From: Akkermansiaceae bacterium
Lineage (GTDB): Bacteria > Verrucomicrobiota > Verrucomicrobiia > Verrucomicrobiales > Akkermansiaceae
Length of the DNA stretch: 64,000 bases
NCBI GenBank assembly: GCA_905182405.1
Contig: CAJJBQ010000002.1
Span: forward strand, 930,001-994,000
Reading direction: 5' to 3'
The stretch's first letter is position 1. Every line of letters starts with the position of its first letter. The translations under genes and the position numbers were made by a program. Shown here piece by piece: positions 1 to 8,371 of this stretch. Under the pieces are notes generated by a model. It saw nothing but the letters and a program-made list of their open reading frames with translations. It did no database searches and was not told the origin of the DNA.

Positions 1-327
1 GAGTTTGATCGACTTGCCGTTCTCTAGATTTGATACCTTCACCCGACAAGGGATAGGGAGAGTCTTATGGGCTGCCGAAAGGGCAAAAGGCATCACCTTT
101 TCTCCAAGAGAGGTATCTCCACGAACCAACCCGAAGTAGCTGCTCTCATCATACCACGAAGCCTCGCCCACCTCATCGTATCGAAGCGCATCATCAACCG
201 ACATCGGCTGGTAATACTGTCCCCTGATGGTGTAGCCAAATTGTTGGTATCCCTTGTAACCGCTCCCTCCACATGAAGTGAGGAAAGCGGAGAGGAGCAG
301 GATGCAAATGGGAAAAAAATGTCTCAC
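1..327 (-). CDS. rlpA: RlpA-like septal ring lytic transglycosylase lipoprotein (3' end outside window)
   Basis: Reading leftward from a GTG at 327, 109 codons are open to the window edge. The product starts with a lipoprotein signal peptide (hydrophobic stretch, lipobox LTSC, Cys at residue 19). After a tyrosine-rich spacer comes a double-psi beta-barrel signature: GEASWYDESS, a later GE, then AAHKTLP and VKVSNLENGKS. This is the conserved order in RlpA proteins, which in studied species cleave peptidoglycan strands lacking stem peptides at the septum. The usual Gly/Thr after AAHxTLP is replaced by IPC here. The GTG follows the stop codon of the HU gene directly (TAA then GTG), so translation is probably coupled. 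GTG is the only sensible start for the signal peptide. The C-terminal part, including any SPOR domain, is not visible. Confidence 0.75.
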   Translation of the reverse strand, partial: MRHFFPICILLLSAFLTSCGGSGYKGYQQFGYTIRGQYYQPMSVDDALRYDEVGEASWYDESSYFGLVRGDTSLGEKVMPFALSAAHKTLPIPCRVKVSNLENGKSIKL

Positions 328-645
328 TTAGTCTGTTCGGCTTTCCAACTCGGGAAGAGTGCGTGCGACTTTCTCTTTAAGAGCTTTCCCGACTTGAAAC
401 TTTACCACAGCCCGGTCTGGAATAGGAATCGTCTTAGTCGGATCCTTCGGATTTCTCCCGGGTCGCCCCTTCGCCACCTTTGTTTCAAATGTTCCAAAAT
501 CTCTAACGACAACATTGTTAGTATTCGCCAGCTCTCGTGTAATAATTTCTAAAACGAGGTGAAACATCTTGGATGAAATCGTTTGGGTCAGACCCAAACG
601 ATCGCTTACTTCTTGAATAATCTCTTTCTTTGTAAAGTTAGGCAT
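328..645 (-). CDS. HU/IHF family DNA-binding protein
   Basis: The 105-residue product is a small basic histone-like protein of the HU/IHF fold, which bends DNA as a dimer and organises the nucleoid. The N-terminal helices begin MPNFTKKEIIQEVSDRLGL. The centre has VVVRDFGTFE, and the DNA-binding arm reads GRPGRNPKDPTKTIPIPDR, with the family's RxGRNP element and intercalating proline region. VVKFQVGKALKEKV closes the fold, followed by a tail of about 12 residues. The arm is closer to IHF-type and generic HU than to either E. coli subunit, so no gene symbol is given. The gene is first in an apparent two-gene unit with the RlpA-like lipoprotein and has a plausible promoter just upstream. Confidence 0.93.
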   Translation of the reverse strand: MPNFTKKEIIQEVSDRLGLTQTISSKMFHLVLEIITRELANTNNVVVRDFGTFETKVAKGRPGRNPKDPTKTIPIPDRAVVKFQVGKALKEKVARTLPELESRTD

Positions 646-671
646 TCTTGACTACTTGCGTTTGAGTCATA

Positions 672-699
672 AAATTAGTCAAAATTGACGCTTTGTCAA
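672..699 (-). promoter_or_regulatory. Candidate sigma-70 promoter of the HU gene
   Basis: On the minus strand a perfect TTGACA (plus positions 694-699) is followed 16 bases later by TAATTT (672-677), about 27 bases before the HU start codon. This is seen by eye only. The region is AT-rich, so chance matches are possible. Confidence 0.4.
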
Positions 700-918
700 A
701 ATGTCTACTACCTATTTTTAATCAAGGGCGTTACACCCAAGAAGTTGCCATACTTAATCCCCAAAAATTCTTGAAAGAAAAAAACTTCTCTTTCTCTTCA
801 ATGGGTCAAAGACCTCGCTAATAAGTGGCCCTAGTGATAGATCCGATTACAAACAATTTGAATTCCTCTCTCACCCTAGAAAAGTCGATTTCATCAGACG
901 AGAATCGGACTATTTCAC

Positions 919-934
919 GTGACAAATTTGTCAC
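919..934. promoter_or_regulatory. Perfect 16-bp palindrome, candidate operator
   Basis: GTGACAAATTTGTCAC reads the same on both strands. It lies about 125 bp upstream of mutY and 275 bp upstream of HU. A related element, two direct GGTGACAA copies, lies at about 46796-46818. The size and symmetry fit a dimeric regulator site; the protein is unknown. Confidence 0.35.
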
Positions 935-1059
935 CTACTCCTGATTTATCATTAGAATATCATTAATTATATTTCATCATGGCCCCTATATCGGGGACCA
1001 AAATCATCTAATTCACTCGCCAGCTCATTTCAAAAAGTTAGCGTTTTACTTCCTAAATA

Positions 1060-2067
1060 ATGGATAAAAAGGCAATCACCAAGGGACTACTCTCAACGCG
1101 CTCCGCATTTCGAAAGTCTCTCATCAAATGGTTTGAACAAGGTGGAAAAATTTATCCTTGGAGAGCAACTGATAATCCATGGAAGATTCTTGTCTCCGAG
1201 ATCATGCTTCAGCAGACCACCGTAAGTTCCGTAATCGCTAATCGCCGATTCGAACGCTTCCTCGAAGAGTTTCCTGATCTGGAAACAATTTCCAAGGCTC
1301 CAGAAGATCAACTCCTTCGCGCTTGGGAAGGCCTCGGATACTACAACCGGGTCCGAAATCTCCAACGCGCAGCCGTTGCGGTCCTCTCCGATCACCACGG
1401 CGCCTTCCCAAAGGATGCCACTATCCTCGAATCCCTTCCCGGAATCGGAAAATACACCGCCGGAGCAGTGTCATCATTCGCTTTCAACGAGCCAGCCCCC
1501 ATTGTCGACGCGAACATCGCCCGGGTTTTGGCACGCCTTTTCAATTACCACAGCCCGATTGATTCCACCGCAGGCATCCGCCAACTTTGGGAATGGGCCG
1601 AGTCTCTCTTGGACCGAAAGCATCCTCGTATCTTCAACTCGGCCATCATGGAATTGGGGCAGACATACTGCTCCCCCAAAAAACCTGATTGCCAATCATG
1701 TCCCGTCCGGAAGTTCTGCCTCTCAACCTCTCCCGAGTCACTTCCCCTGAAGAAGCCCCGAAGGAAAGTGGTAAGAGTCGACGAGCATGCGATCTTTTTC
1801 GAAAAAGATAAGTCCATTCTACTCGCGCAAGAATCAGGTGACCGCAGGAAAGGTTTTTGGCGCCTCCCTTTAAGGAACGAAGAAGAAGTGGCACACCTCG
1901 AACCCGAATCTAAATTCACTTACAGCATTACCCACCACCGGGTAACGCTTTATCTTTATCGCAGCGAGGTCACGCCGGCATCTGCTGAAACCTTTGTTCC
2001 GGTATACAAACTCGATTCGCTCCCCATCGCCTCCCCTATTCGCCGCGCGATCGAGGCGAGTCTTTAG
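1060..2067 (+). CDS. mutY: A/G-specific adenine glycosylase MutY
   Basis: MutY removes adenine mispaired with 8-oxoguanine or guanine. The 335-residue protein has the expected order. The catalytic loop VSEIMLQQTTV has Glu47. The helix-hairpin-helix is LPGIGKYTA (126-134). The catalytic Asp150 lies in the VDANIARV segment. The four iron-sulfur cysteines are C204, C211, C214 and C220, spaced C-x6-C-x2-C-x5-C. After residue 230 a NUDIX-like domain, which recognises 8-oxoG in this family, is present, with FWRLPL and a THHRVTLYLY segment. Length is normal for MutY. The gene stands alone, with a long divergent upstream region and a convergent neighbour 15 bp downstream. The ATG at 1060 lies 19 residues before the first conserved helix and is the natural start. 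Confidence 0.96.
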   Translation: MDKKAITKGLLSTRSAFRKSLIKWFEQGGKIYPWRATDNPWKILVSEIMLQQTTVSSVIANRRFERFLEEFPDLETISKAPEDQLLRAWEGLGYYNRVRNLQRAAVAVLSDHHGAFPKDATILESLPGIGKYTAGAVSSFAFNEPAPIVDANIARVLARLFNYHSPIDSTAGIRQLWEWAESLLDRKHPRIFNSAIMELGQTYCSPKKPDCQSCPVRKFCLSTSPESLPLKKPRRKVVRVDEHAIFFEKDKSILLAQESGDRRKGFWRLPLRNEEEVAHLEPESKFTYSITHHRVTLYLYRSEVTPASAETFVPVYKLDSLPIASPIRRAIEASL

Positions 2068-2082
2068 TCTTTCTGGGATCCA

Positions 2083-2655
2083 CTAAAACTCAAATTGCTC
2101 CTGCAAACTCTGGGACACAATCTCGACAGGGGTACCAATCCTTGTTTTCTGATAGATTAAAAGTTGTGCCTTTTGATAGACTCGGATGCACCCAAAGCTA
2201 CTCCGGATCCTCTTCTTAAACTTACCAACATGCATGCCCACGCCATACCAGGTGAGCCGCATCCAATAGGGCATTGCAATCCCCTCATAAACGCAGCCCG
2301 CAGGCACCTCTCCCGAATGCTCCCAGGCTTTCTCGATCACGACCTCTCCTGTCGCCTCATTGACATATTTTCCGTAGAGGTTGGACCTCTTACTTTCAAT
2401 CCGCTCCAACACCTCAAAAACTCCTTGCGGGCTCTCTTTTCCAGCTACTCCCGTGGCAACATCTGTTTCCAGGACAGCCTCTCCCCCTCCATTTAGAAGC
2501 CATGCTTTCTGATCCCAAAGAGAAATCTGTATCTTAGCCTCCTCCTCGGAAGTCGCCCGATACTTTATCCACTTCACCCGATAGCCCGGTTTTTTTGACT
2601 CACTCGCACCACATGAGACAAGAATGAGCGAAATCAGAAATAGAGTAAGTCTCAT
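2083..2655 (-). CDS. L,D-transpeptidase (YkuD-type) lipoprotein
   Basis: The 190-residue product begins with a lipoprotein signal (ILVSC, Cys15), so it should be anchored in a membrane on the periplasmic side. The catalytic core of the YkuD family is visible: GVAGKESPQGVF around residue 70-80, His142 in GMHVG, and the nucleophile region S153-F-G-C156-I-R158. L,D-transpeptidases form 3-3 cross-links or attach proteins to peptidoglycan. The second histidine normally found in the SHGC motif is Phe154 here, so the charge relay differs from the textbook enzyme, although His142 and Cys156 remain. The gene is convergent with mutY and stands alone. The family call is firm; exact activity is inferred. 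Confidence 0.85.
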   Translation of the reverse strand: MRLTLFLISLILVSCGASESKKPGYRVKWIKYRATSEEEAKIQISLWDQKAWLLNGGGEAVLETDVATGVAGKESPQGVFEVLERIESKRSNLYGKYVNEATGEVVIEKAWEHSGEVPAGCVYEGIAMPYWMRLTWYGVGMHVGKFKKRIRSSFGCIRVYQKAQLLIYQKTRIGTPVEIVSQSLQEQFEF

Positions 2656-2736
2656 AGGCGCTGAGACTAGCCGCCAAAATCAGATTTTTTGAAACCAAAA
2701 ATGAGCCCCTTATACAGATTCCTATCAAGTCAGCCC

Positions 2737-5040
2737 TTACTCACGAGAAATCACCCAGCGAATGTATCCGTTAGGAAGTCCCCCTGCGGGAGCTAAAGCC
2801 TTTAATTGGCCTCCTTTATCGTTGATGACAACTCCGGCGGAAGACCAGTTCACCATATCCGTGGACCATTCAGCGGAATAACTGATTCCAGGGGCCATCG
2901 AACTCGCAGGAACCGCCAAGCAAAGATTATCCCCTTCCTGGATGAGAGAGAATGAAGCGATACCCTCATCCGCATGGATCGGACTCGTTCCTAAGGCATA
3001 TTCCACCCCATTACTGAGGCCATCATTATCGAAATCATTATCGAAATCGTCGATCGTCGGGTAGACAAACTCGGCCCAGAAATCAAAATTTTTCGAAGAT
3101 GTTGGGCCTTCTTTTACTTCTACCCTCTTTACCTTACTCCAAGCAAAGGCAAATCCGGCAATAATTGGTCTGACGCGCAGATTGTATTCTTCCTCCTCTT
3201 CCAAACTAATACCAAGGCCCTCCTTGCTAAAGCTCACCTGCTGATCAGCCGCATCCACAATCACGGACAGCCTACCCGTCGCGATTTTAGTTTTTTCGAA
3301 GGTGATACCATCGATAAAGATTCCAATCGGAAATTGGGCTCCCTGGCCTACAAAGTTGAACCCAGTCAGTCCATCAGCTTCATAGCTATGAAAAAAACGG
3401 ATACTAAGACTGTCAGAGACCGGAAGCTGGACTACCTCCGTAAAAAAAATATCATCGGTAGTTTGGTAGACACCGCTAACTCGCGAATTCGATTTCGTCC
3501 ACGATACTCCACCATCAGTTGAGAATTCCACATCCATGTGGGTGGTATTGGTCATTATGCCTCGGCGATACTGGAATTTCATCTTGGATTCGTCGGTCGT
3601 CGCATATTGATGATCTAGCTCAAAATATTCAGGCACATTACTTTGTGCTGCAAATGCCAGCCGGAATGACTTTGTTCCCTCAAAATACTCAGCAAAGATG
3701 CCATTATCTGTTTCCCATTTGTGCGCACCAATGAGGTCATAACCAATGTTAGTACCATCAATGATCTGAGGGTCTAATTCCGCTCCTTCAACCCCGATTA
3801 TCTCCCCACGCTGTGAGATTTCGAACTCAACTTGATCTGCCCCTCGAACCGGCCCGAAATAATAGTTGGCTCCTGAAACAGGGGGGGCCTCAGTCCCCTC
3901 GAGTTCGAGATCCAAAAGAACATTAGGATCGATGATCGTTACACTATAAGAATAGCTCGTCAGTCCCGCATTCAGGATATTATCGACGGTAAGCTCATAA
4001 GTGGCATCCTTTGAAACCTTGTCCGTTAGTCGACTAGGCACCCAAGTAATCGTGGAGTCGCCATAGATTTTTTCGTCACCCCCACCCGCAGAGCCCTCAG
4101 CACTTCCACCCTGACTATTGTGAGGAACCCCTATACTGCGAGCCACTACCTCCGAGATCACTGGACCATTTGGCCCCGTCATCGTCACCGTTGCCTTCGA
4201 GAAATCTGCACCGGGATAACTTAGCGACCACAAGTCGGGCACGATCGGCGCAGGACAGAAACCATCATTAGGCCATGCCACGAACTTTTCTTCGCGAGCA
4301 GAGAAATCACCAATCATATAGAGCACATTTGCTCCAGGGCTCTTCAGAAGGCCATCTTCATCAATAATAGTTGGAATGTCTCCCGTGGCCATATGTGCTG
4401 AAGCGGTGAAGAGCATCCAGCGTCGGTGACCCACATAGCGGTTTAAGAAAGAATCTTCAGGCGTTCCGGGCTCCTCCATGTATCCATCGATCGCTCCAGG
4501 CCCCCACAATCCAACCGCAAGGTTGGAATAAAACGCAGCATTCCACGCAGCTGCGGTGAAACCCTCCCAAATTGGGTCCAATGAATGGGTAAGTTCAAAA
4601 CCTGACCTTTCACTTGATCCACCGTTATTTATATCAAAAACCAGCGCTGCCGCTCGTGCCGCCTCAGATTTAGTGGTTCCAGCGGGGACCATCCAGAGAT
4701 CTTCCTCTTTACTGAACACTTCCTTTTCTTCAAAAGAAATGTCGGCGCGAAGACCGACTAAAGCGCGGTAGAAGTTGACACGACGCTGAACGTCTTTGGT
4801 GAATTCAGCAGGAGGAGCAGTCACTGAAAATTTATCCAAGTCAATAGCCCCATCCCAACGATTCTCATACCCTTCGGATGCCTGATAATAGCGGTGCCAA
4901 AACGCTACAACATCACTACGCGAATGACGATTCACCTTAAGCTTCGTCGCCTTTTCACTCGCAAAAGACGGCCCAACCACTAAGAGAAAACTACCAAATA
5001 GTAGCCCTTTTTTTAAAAAGACCTCCAAATAACCTAACAT
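2737..5040 (-). CDS. Large secreted protein with CAP-like domain and C-terminal calcium-type motif
   Basis: The 767-residue product has a signal peptide (LLFGSFLLVVGPSFAS). Residues about 85-230 resemble the CAP (SCP/PR1) fold: VNFYRALVGLRA, a later LTHSLDP, AAWNAAFYSNLAVG, and VGHRRWMLFTASAHMATGD, which matches the GHRRW block of bacterial CAP proteins. The middle (roughly 400-650) looks like beta-rich extracellular repeats without a clear family. Near residue 670 the run DNDFDNDGLSNGVEYALGTS is a thrombospondin-type-3-like calcium element common in exported Verrucomicrobiota proteins. No PEP-CTERM anchor is seen. The start codon overlaps the end of the upstream membrane-protein gene by 7 bases, so the two are probably co-translated. 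Function is unknown; bacterial CAP proteins are often extracellular, with proposed protease or binding roles. Confidence 0.72.
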   Translation of the reverse strand: MLGYLEVFLKKGLLFGSFLLVVGPSFASEKATKLKVNRHSRSDVVAFWHRYYQASEGYENRWDGAIDLDKFSVTAPPAEFTKDVQRRVNFYRALVGLRADISFEEKEVFSKEEDLWMVPAGTTKSEAARAAALVFDINNGGSSERSGFELTHSLDPIWEGFTAAAWNAAFYSNLAVGLWGPGAIDGYMEEPGTPEDSFLNRYVGHRRWMLFTASAHMATGDIPTIIDEDGLLKSPGANVLYMIGDFSAREEKFVAWPNDGFCPAPIVPDLWSLSYPGADFSKATVTMTGPNGPVISEVVARSIGVPHNSQGGSAEGSAGGGDEKIYGDSTITWVPSRLTDKVSKDATYELTVDNILNAGLTSYSYSVTIIDPNVLLDLELEGTEAPPVSGANYYFGPVRGADQVEFEISQRGEIIGVEGAELDPQIIDGTNIGYDLIGAHKWETDNGIFAEYFEGTKSFRLAFAAQSNVPEYFELDHQYATTDESKMKFQYRRGIMTNTTHMDVEFSTDGGVSWTKSNSRVSGVYQTTDDIFFTEVVQLPVSDSLSIRFFHSYEADGLTGFNFVGQGAQFPIGIFIDGITFEKTKIATGRLSVIVDAADQQVSFSKEGLGISLEEEEEYNLRVRPIIAGFAFAWSKVKRVEVKEGPTSSKNFDFWAEFVYPTIDDFDNDFDNDGLSNGVEYALGTSPIHADEGIASFSLIQEGDNLCLAVPASSMAPGISYSAEWSTDMVNWSSAGVVINDKGGQLKALAPAGGLPNGYIRWVISRE

Positions 5041-5528
5041 GATTTATACATTGCATTTTCATCACCTACATTGACTCCTGGCAGAGGCTGGCCATTCACA
5101 AGGATCGCGGGGTAGGCTTGCTGGTGATGAACGACGATCAGAGGGAAGATATCCCGACGTTGGTTATTGGTGGGGTCGTGCTTTTCGGTGAGCTTATCGT
5201 GTTTGTTCCGGCTTTTTTGCTGAGTGCGGTTCACAATGGCATTTACCTTTTGCCAATCAGCGTTAGTGAGATTCGAGATGGATGAGGTCGTGCGGTCAAA
5301 ATCGTGACGGGAGGAATCCACAATCCAAGAGGAATTCGCTCTTGCGGCGCGGCTTCGCGATTGATCTAGATTTACTAATTTTCGTTCTGGAGCGCTTTGG
5401 GAACTTGCAAACGGTTGATCAACAGCGGCCTGATAGTAGTCATCACTCTGCAGAAATAAGATTAAAAACACCAAGGTTCCACCGGTAACAAGCATTGTAA
5501 TACCGAAGGTAAATTGGGAACTCGACAT
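5034..5528 (-). CDS. Small single-pass membrane protein of unknown function
   Basis: 164 residues with one N-terminal membrane segment (FTFGITMLVTGGTLVFLILFL) followed by a polar region rich in Ser, Arg and Asp and ending in Cys. The C-terminal part contains IFPLIVVHHQQAYPAILVNGQPLPGVNVGDE. This resembles the short inner-membrane and periplasmic beta segments of secretion-system assembly (GspC-like) proteins, but the match is too short to call. The stop codon lies just inside the start of the CAP-like secreted protein gene (7-base overlap), which suggests a functional pair. I do not recognise the family. Confidence 0.6.
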   Translation of the reverse strand: MSSSQFTFGITMLVTGGTLVFLILFLQSDDYYQAAVDQPFASSQSAPERKLVNLDQSRSRAARANSSWIVDSSRHDFDRTTSSISNLTNADWQKVNAIVNRTQQKSRNKHDKLTEKHDPTNNQRRDIFPLIVVHHQQAYPAILVNGQPLPGVNVGDENAMYKSC

Positions 5529-5814
5529 GAAAAATAGAGGTTAAAAGAAGAAAAAATGATGATTACTGATAAATTAAAAATGCGAATTGATGGCACGTTC
5601 TTTCGATTGGCATTGTCGCGTTCATAGGAAGAGACGCGGGGAAATGGATCGGGGTTACAAAAAAGAGGGGGAGGGGGGGGCGATCACCGGAGCGGACCGC
5701 CGGTCCTGAAAAACTAGTAATTTGGAAATCCTCGAATTCTGAAGTTCCAAAAAAATCAGGCAAATCGGCGCGCTATAAAAAACGGGGGGGATCGGAGGTC
5801 GCCTAGAGAATACT

Positions 5815-6558
5815 TCAAGATATCCGAGCGTCACCTTCGAAGTATCCGGAAATATTACTTAAAATAAAGAATACTGCAGTCTCAACACGTAGAACCAACT
5901 TGCCTAAGCTTACGAAAGAAAACCCTTCTGCCTTGGAGAGGTCATATTCTACTGTTGATAAATCGCCTTCCGGACCAACAAGGACCCTGATAGATGAAAT
6001 GTTTCCGATTACCGGAAGGCACTTACACAAAGGAACGGCACAATCTTTAAGCGCACCCACCAACTCTACTTCTGCAAACTCTCGATTTCTCATCCAATCC
6101 AAAAAATGCTGTGGTTCAAGTACTTCAGGAAGCCAATCCTGCCCACACTGTTTACTGGCCTCGAGAGCCACGCGATTCCACTTCGATCTTTTTTTCTCAA
6201 AATCCTTGGCTTCGATACGCACCATCCCTTGCTCTGTGATGAGAGGTTGGATACGGGAAACTCCTAATTCAACCGCTTTTTGAATGATCAAATCGAAGGT
6301 TTTCCCCTTCGGAATTCCCACTGCCAACTCCACTTGGAGCCCGGAATCAGACCTTTTAACGTCGCCCGAAAGCTCTAATTGAACGTTATTCGAACCAAAA
6401 GCAATGATCCGCGCCGGAGCACGATGGCCTTGACCATCAAAAATTTCAACTGCATCTCCCACCCGCTTGCGCATCACTCTTCGACAATGGTGCGCCTCCT
6501 CATCCTTCAAGGAAAAAGGTGACTGCCACTTCGCTGGAGAAATCCAAAACCGGTCCAT
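5815..6558 (-). CDS. rsmE: 16S rRNA (uracil-1498-N3)-methyltransferase RsmE
   Basis: RsmE methylates N3 of U1498 in 16S rRNA using S-adenosylmethionine. The 247-residue product has an N-terminal PUA-like part (EAHHCRRVMRKRVGDAVEIFDG) and the SPOUT knot near the C-terminus: VLVGPEGDLSTVEYD, then FVSLGKLVLRVETA, the SAM-binding and knot residues of the family. The segment AVGIPKGKTFDLIIQKAVELGV is also characteristic. It is the last gene of the leftward run with grpE and dnaJ, 11 bp after dnaJ. An association of rsmE with dnaJ is seen in other bacteria. Confidence 0.94.
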   Translation of the reverse strand: MDRFWISPAKWQSPFSLKDEEAHHCRRVMRKRVGDAVEIFDGQGHRAPARIIAFGSNNVQLELSGDVKRSDSGLQVELAVGIPKGKTFDLIIQKAVELGVSRIQPLITEQGMVRIEAKDFEKKRSKWNRVALEASKQCGQDWLPEVLEPQHFLDWMRNREFAEVELVGALKDCAVPLCKCLPVIGNISSIRVLVGPEGDLSTVEYDLSKAEGFSFVSLGKLVLRVETAVFFILSNISGYFEGDARIS

Positions 6559-6569
6559 TACTCGAAATC

Positions 6570-7742
6570 TTACAGGTCAAAGAAGCCTTTGGCTTTCTCA
6601 AAAAAAGATTCCTGCATCGGCGAATTTTTATCCCCAATCGATTCCGTAAATTCTTTGAGCTTCTCCTTTTGCTCTCGATTCAGCTTGGTGGGAACTTCGA
6701 CCTGAACTTCAATATTGAGCGATCCTTTACCACGACCGGAAAGGCTGGGCATTCCCCGATCACGAAGTCGGAAGATTGTCCCGCCCTGAGTCCCCGCTGG
6801 AACTTTAATAGTGGCTCTTCCAGTCAAAGTCGGAACTTCTAACTCCCCACCCAGGGCGGCTGTCGAAAATGGCAAGGGAATCTCACAGAAAAGCTCGTCA
6901 CTCTCGCGCTGAAAGACTTCGTGCTCTTTTAGATGGAGAAAAACATAGAGGTCACCTGCAGGACCGCCGCGAAGACCCGCATCTCCTTTTCCAGTGGAAC
7001 GAAGTCGAGTACCATCGTCGACTCCCGCTGGGATTCGGATGGAAACACGCTCGGCTTCCTGCCTGCGGCCTTCACCATTACAATCAACACAAGGATCTGA
7101 AATTACTTGACCCGCACCCCGGCATTCCGGACAGGTGCTTTGCTGAATAAAGATGCCTGCTTGACGAGCAACCGCGCCACGTCCGCCGCAAGTTTTACAG
7201 ATCTTCGCTCCCCCACCCTTATTCTTTGATCCGGTTCCTGAGCATTTGCTACAAGAAGCGGATTTTTCAATCTCCAGTTCCTTTTCAACGCCCTCGGCAG
7301 CCTCCTCAAGCGTGATCTCAAGATCGTAGCGAAGGTCACTCCCGCGCTTTTGCCCTGACGAACTTCGTCCTCCCCGACGACCACCGCCACCGCCACCGCC
7401 ACCGAAAAGATCATCGAACATACTTCCGCCGCCGCCGCCGCCGCCGAAGACCTGACTAAAGATATCCATCGGATCGTGGAATCCACCACGTCCACCGCCA
7501 CCACCACCACCACCACCTTCAAATGCGGCATGGCCATAACGATCATAAGCGGCTCGCTTGTCCTCATCGCCAAGCGCTTCGTAGGCCTGACCGATCTCCT
7601 TAAATTTTTCCTCTGCTTTGGGATCATCAGGATTCTTATCCGGATGATGCTTCATCGCGGCTTTCCGGTAAGCTTTCTTGATATCGTCTTGAGAAGCCTC
7701 CTTAGAAACTCCCAAGACCTCGTAATAATCTTTCTCAGCCAT
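6570..7742 (-). CDS. dnaJ: Chaperone DnaJ
   Basis: DnaJ delivers unfolded protein to DnaK and stimulates its ATPase. The 390-residue product is a complete type-I J protein. The J domain has HPDKNP (HPD motif near residue 33). A long glycine-rich linker follows, with runs of up to nine glycines. The zinc centre has four CxxCxGxG repeats ([32 protein letters not shown]), and two C-terminal beta domains end the protein. The ATG shares one base with the grpE stop (TAATG), so translation is coupled. The Gly linker is encoded by GGN triplet repeats (about 7375-7530) that could slip. No CIRCE-like heat-shock operator was found near grpE or dnaJ. Confidence 0.97.
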   Translation of the reverse strand: MAEKDYYEVLGVSKEASQDDIKKAYRKAAMKHHPDKNPDDPKAEEKFKEIGQAYEALGDEDKRAAYDRYGHAAFEGGGGGGGGGRGGFHDPMDIFSQVFGGGGGGGSMFDDLFGGGGGGGGRRGGRSSSGQKRGSDLRYDLEITLEEAAEGVEKELEIEKSASCSKCSGTGSKNKGGGAKICKTCGGRGAVARQAGIFIQQSTCPECRGAGQVISDPCVDCNGEGRRQEAERVSIRIPAGVDDGTRLRSTGKGDAGLRGGPAGDLYVFLHLKEHEVFQRESDELFCEIPLPFSTAALGGELEVPTLTGRATIKVPAGTQGGTIFRLRDRGMPSLSGRGKGSLNIEVQVEVPTKLNREQKEKLKEFTESIGDKNSPMQESFFEKAKGFFDL

Positions 7743-8347
7743 TACTTGGAGCCCTCAGATTGGGGTTCAGGAGCCTTGGCGACAATAACACCTGCAGCTC
7801 GAATCAAACGATCATGCAAAGTGTATCCCTTCCGCTTTACAAACAGAATTTCACCCGCTTCTGCCCCTTCCTTCTCTTCCTCCGCAACCGCATCATGCAG
7901 ATTGGGATCAAAAACTCCCTCAGTAGATACTTCTTTGAGACCTTGAGCCTCGAGAAAATCATCGAGCTGGCCCTTCACCATTGCCATCCCTTTATAAATC
8001 ATGGAATCTTGATCCTGCTCTGCCATTTGTAGGCCCATCGAAAAATTATCAAAAACCGGAAGAAGCTCTTCAACCAAACCCGCCCGTGCGAAGCGTAAAT
8101 CCTCGGAGCGCTCACGTGCCATACGCTTCCGGTAGTTTTCCAGGTCGGCAGCAGTCCGCAGCGCTGTCTCTCTCCATTTCTCGGCCTCTTGCTCAGCCGT
8201 CAGGGGAAATTCTTCCACAACTTCAGCTTCCTCTTCCGAGTTTCCGACCGGAGTTTCTTCCTGCGGTTTCTCCGAAAAATCGGCCTGCCCATCAGTTTGG
8301 GCGGCACCTTCTTCAATCACTTCAGGTTCCTGAGAGCTTTCTTGCAT
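7742..8347 (-). CDS. grpE: Nucleotide exchange factor GrpE
   Basis: GrpE releases ADP from DnaK. The 201-residue product has an acidic N-terminal tail of about 55 residues, then the long dimer helix ([25 protein letters not shown]), a four-helix part ([16 protein letters not shown]) and the C-terminal beta wing ([18 protein letters not shown]), all diagnostic for GrpE. It sits 24 bp after the LplT/PlsC fusion gene and overlaps dnaJ by one base. dnaK itself is not in this window, so the chaperone operon is split in this genome. Confidence 0.96.
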   Translation of the reverse strand: MQESSQEPEVIEEGAAQTDGQADFSEKPQEETPVGNSEEEAEVVEEFPLTAEQEAEKWRETALRTAADLENYRKRMARERSEDLRFARAGLVEELLPVFDNFSMGLQMAEQDQDSMIYKGMAMVKGQLDDFLEAQGLKEVSTEGVFDPNLHDAVAEEEKEGAEAGEILFVKRKGYTLHDRLIRAAGVIVAKAPEPQSEGSK

Positions 8348-8371
8348 GGCCGAACCAATAGCGAGCTTCTC

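Larger units (their letters stand above)
646..1059. other. 414-bp divergent intergenic region between HU and mutY
   Basis: AT-rich spacer between two divergent genes. It holds the candidate HU promoter (672-699) and a perfect 16-bp palindrome (919-934). I see no open frame of note and no RNA gene. AT-rich sequence at 940-1030 probably contains the mutY promoter, but no clear -35/-10 pair could be chosen. Confidence 0.6.

Noticed and set aside
646..1059. Possible small RNA gene in the HU-mutY spacer
   Set aside because: No stable long hairpin, terminator or known RNA fold was seen.
5563..5763. 66-codon minus-strand frame between the small membrane-protein gene and rsmE
   Set aside because: Low-complexity, no conserved features; probably chance in an AT- and G-rich spacer (5529-5814).
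7103..7627. 174-codon frame opposite the Gly-rich part of dnaJ
   Set aside because: Produced by GGN triplet repeats; dnaJ is clearly the real gene.
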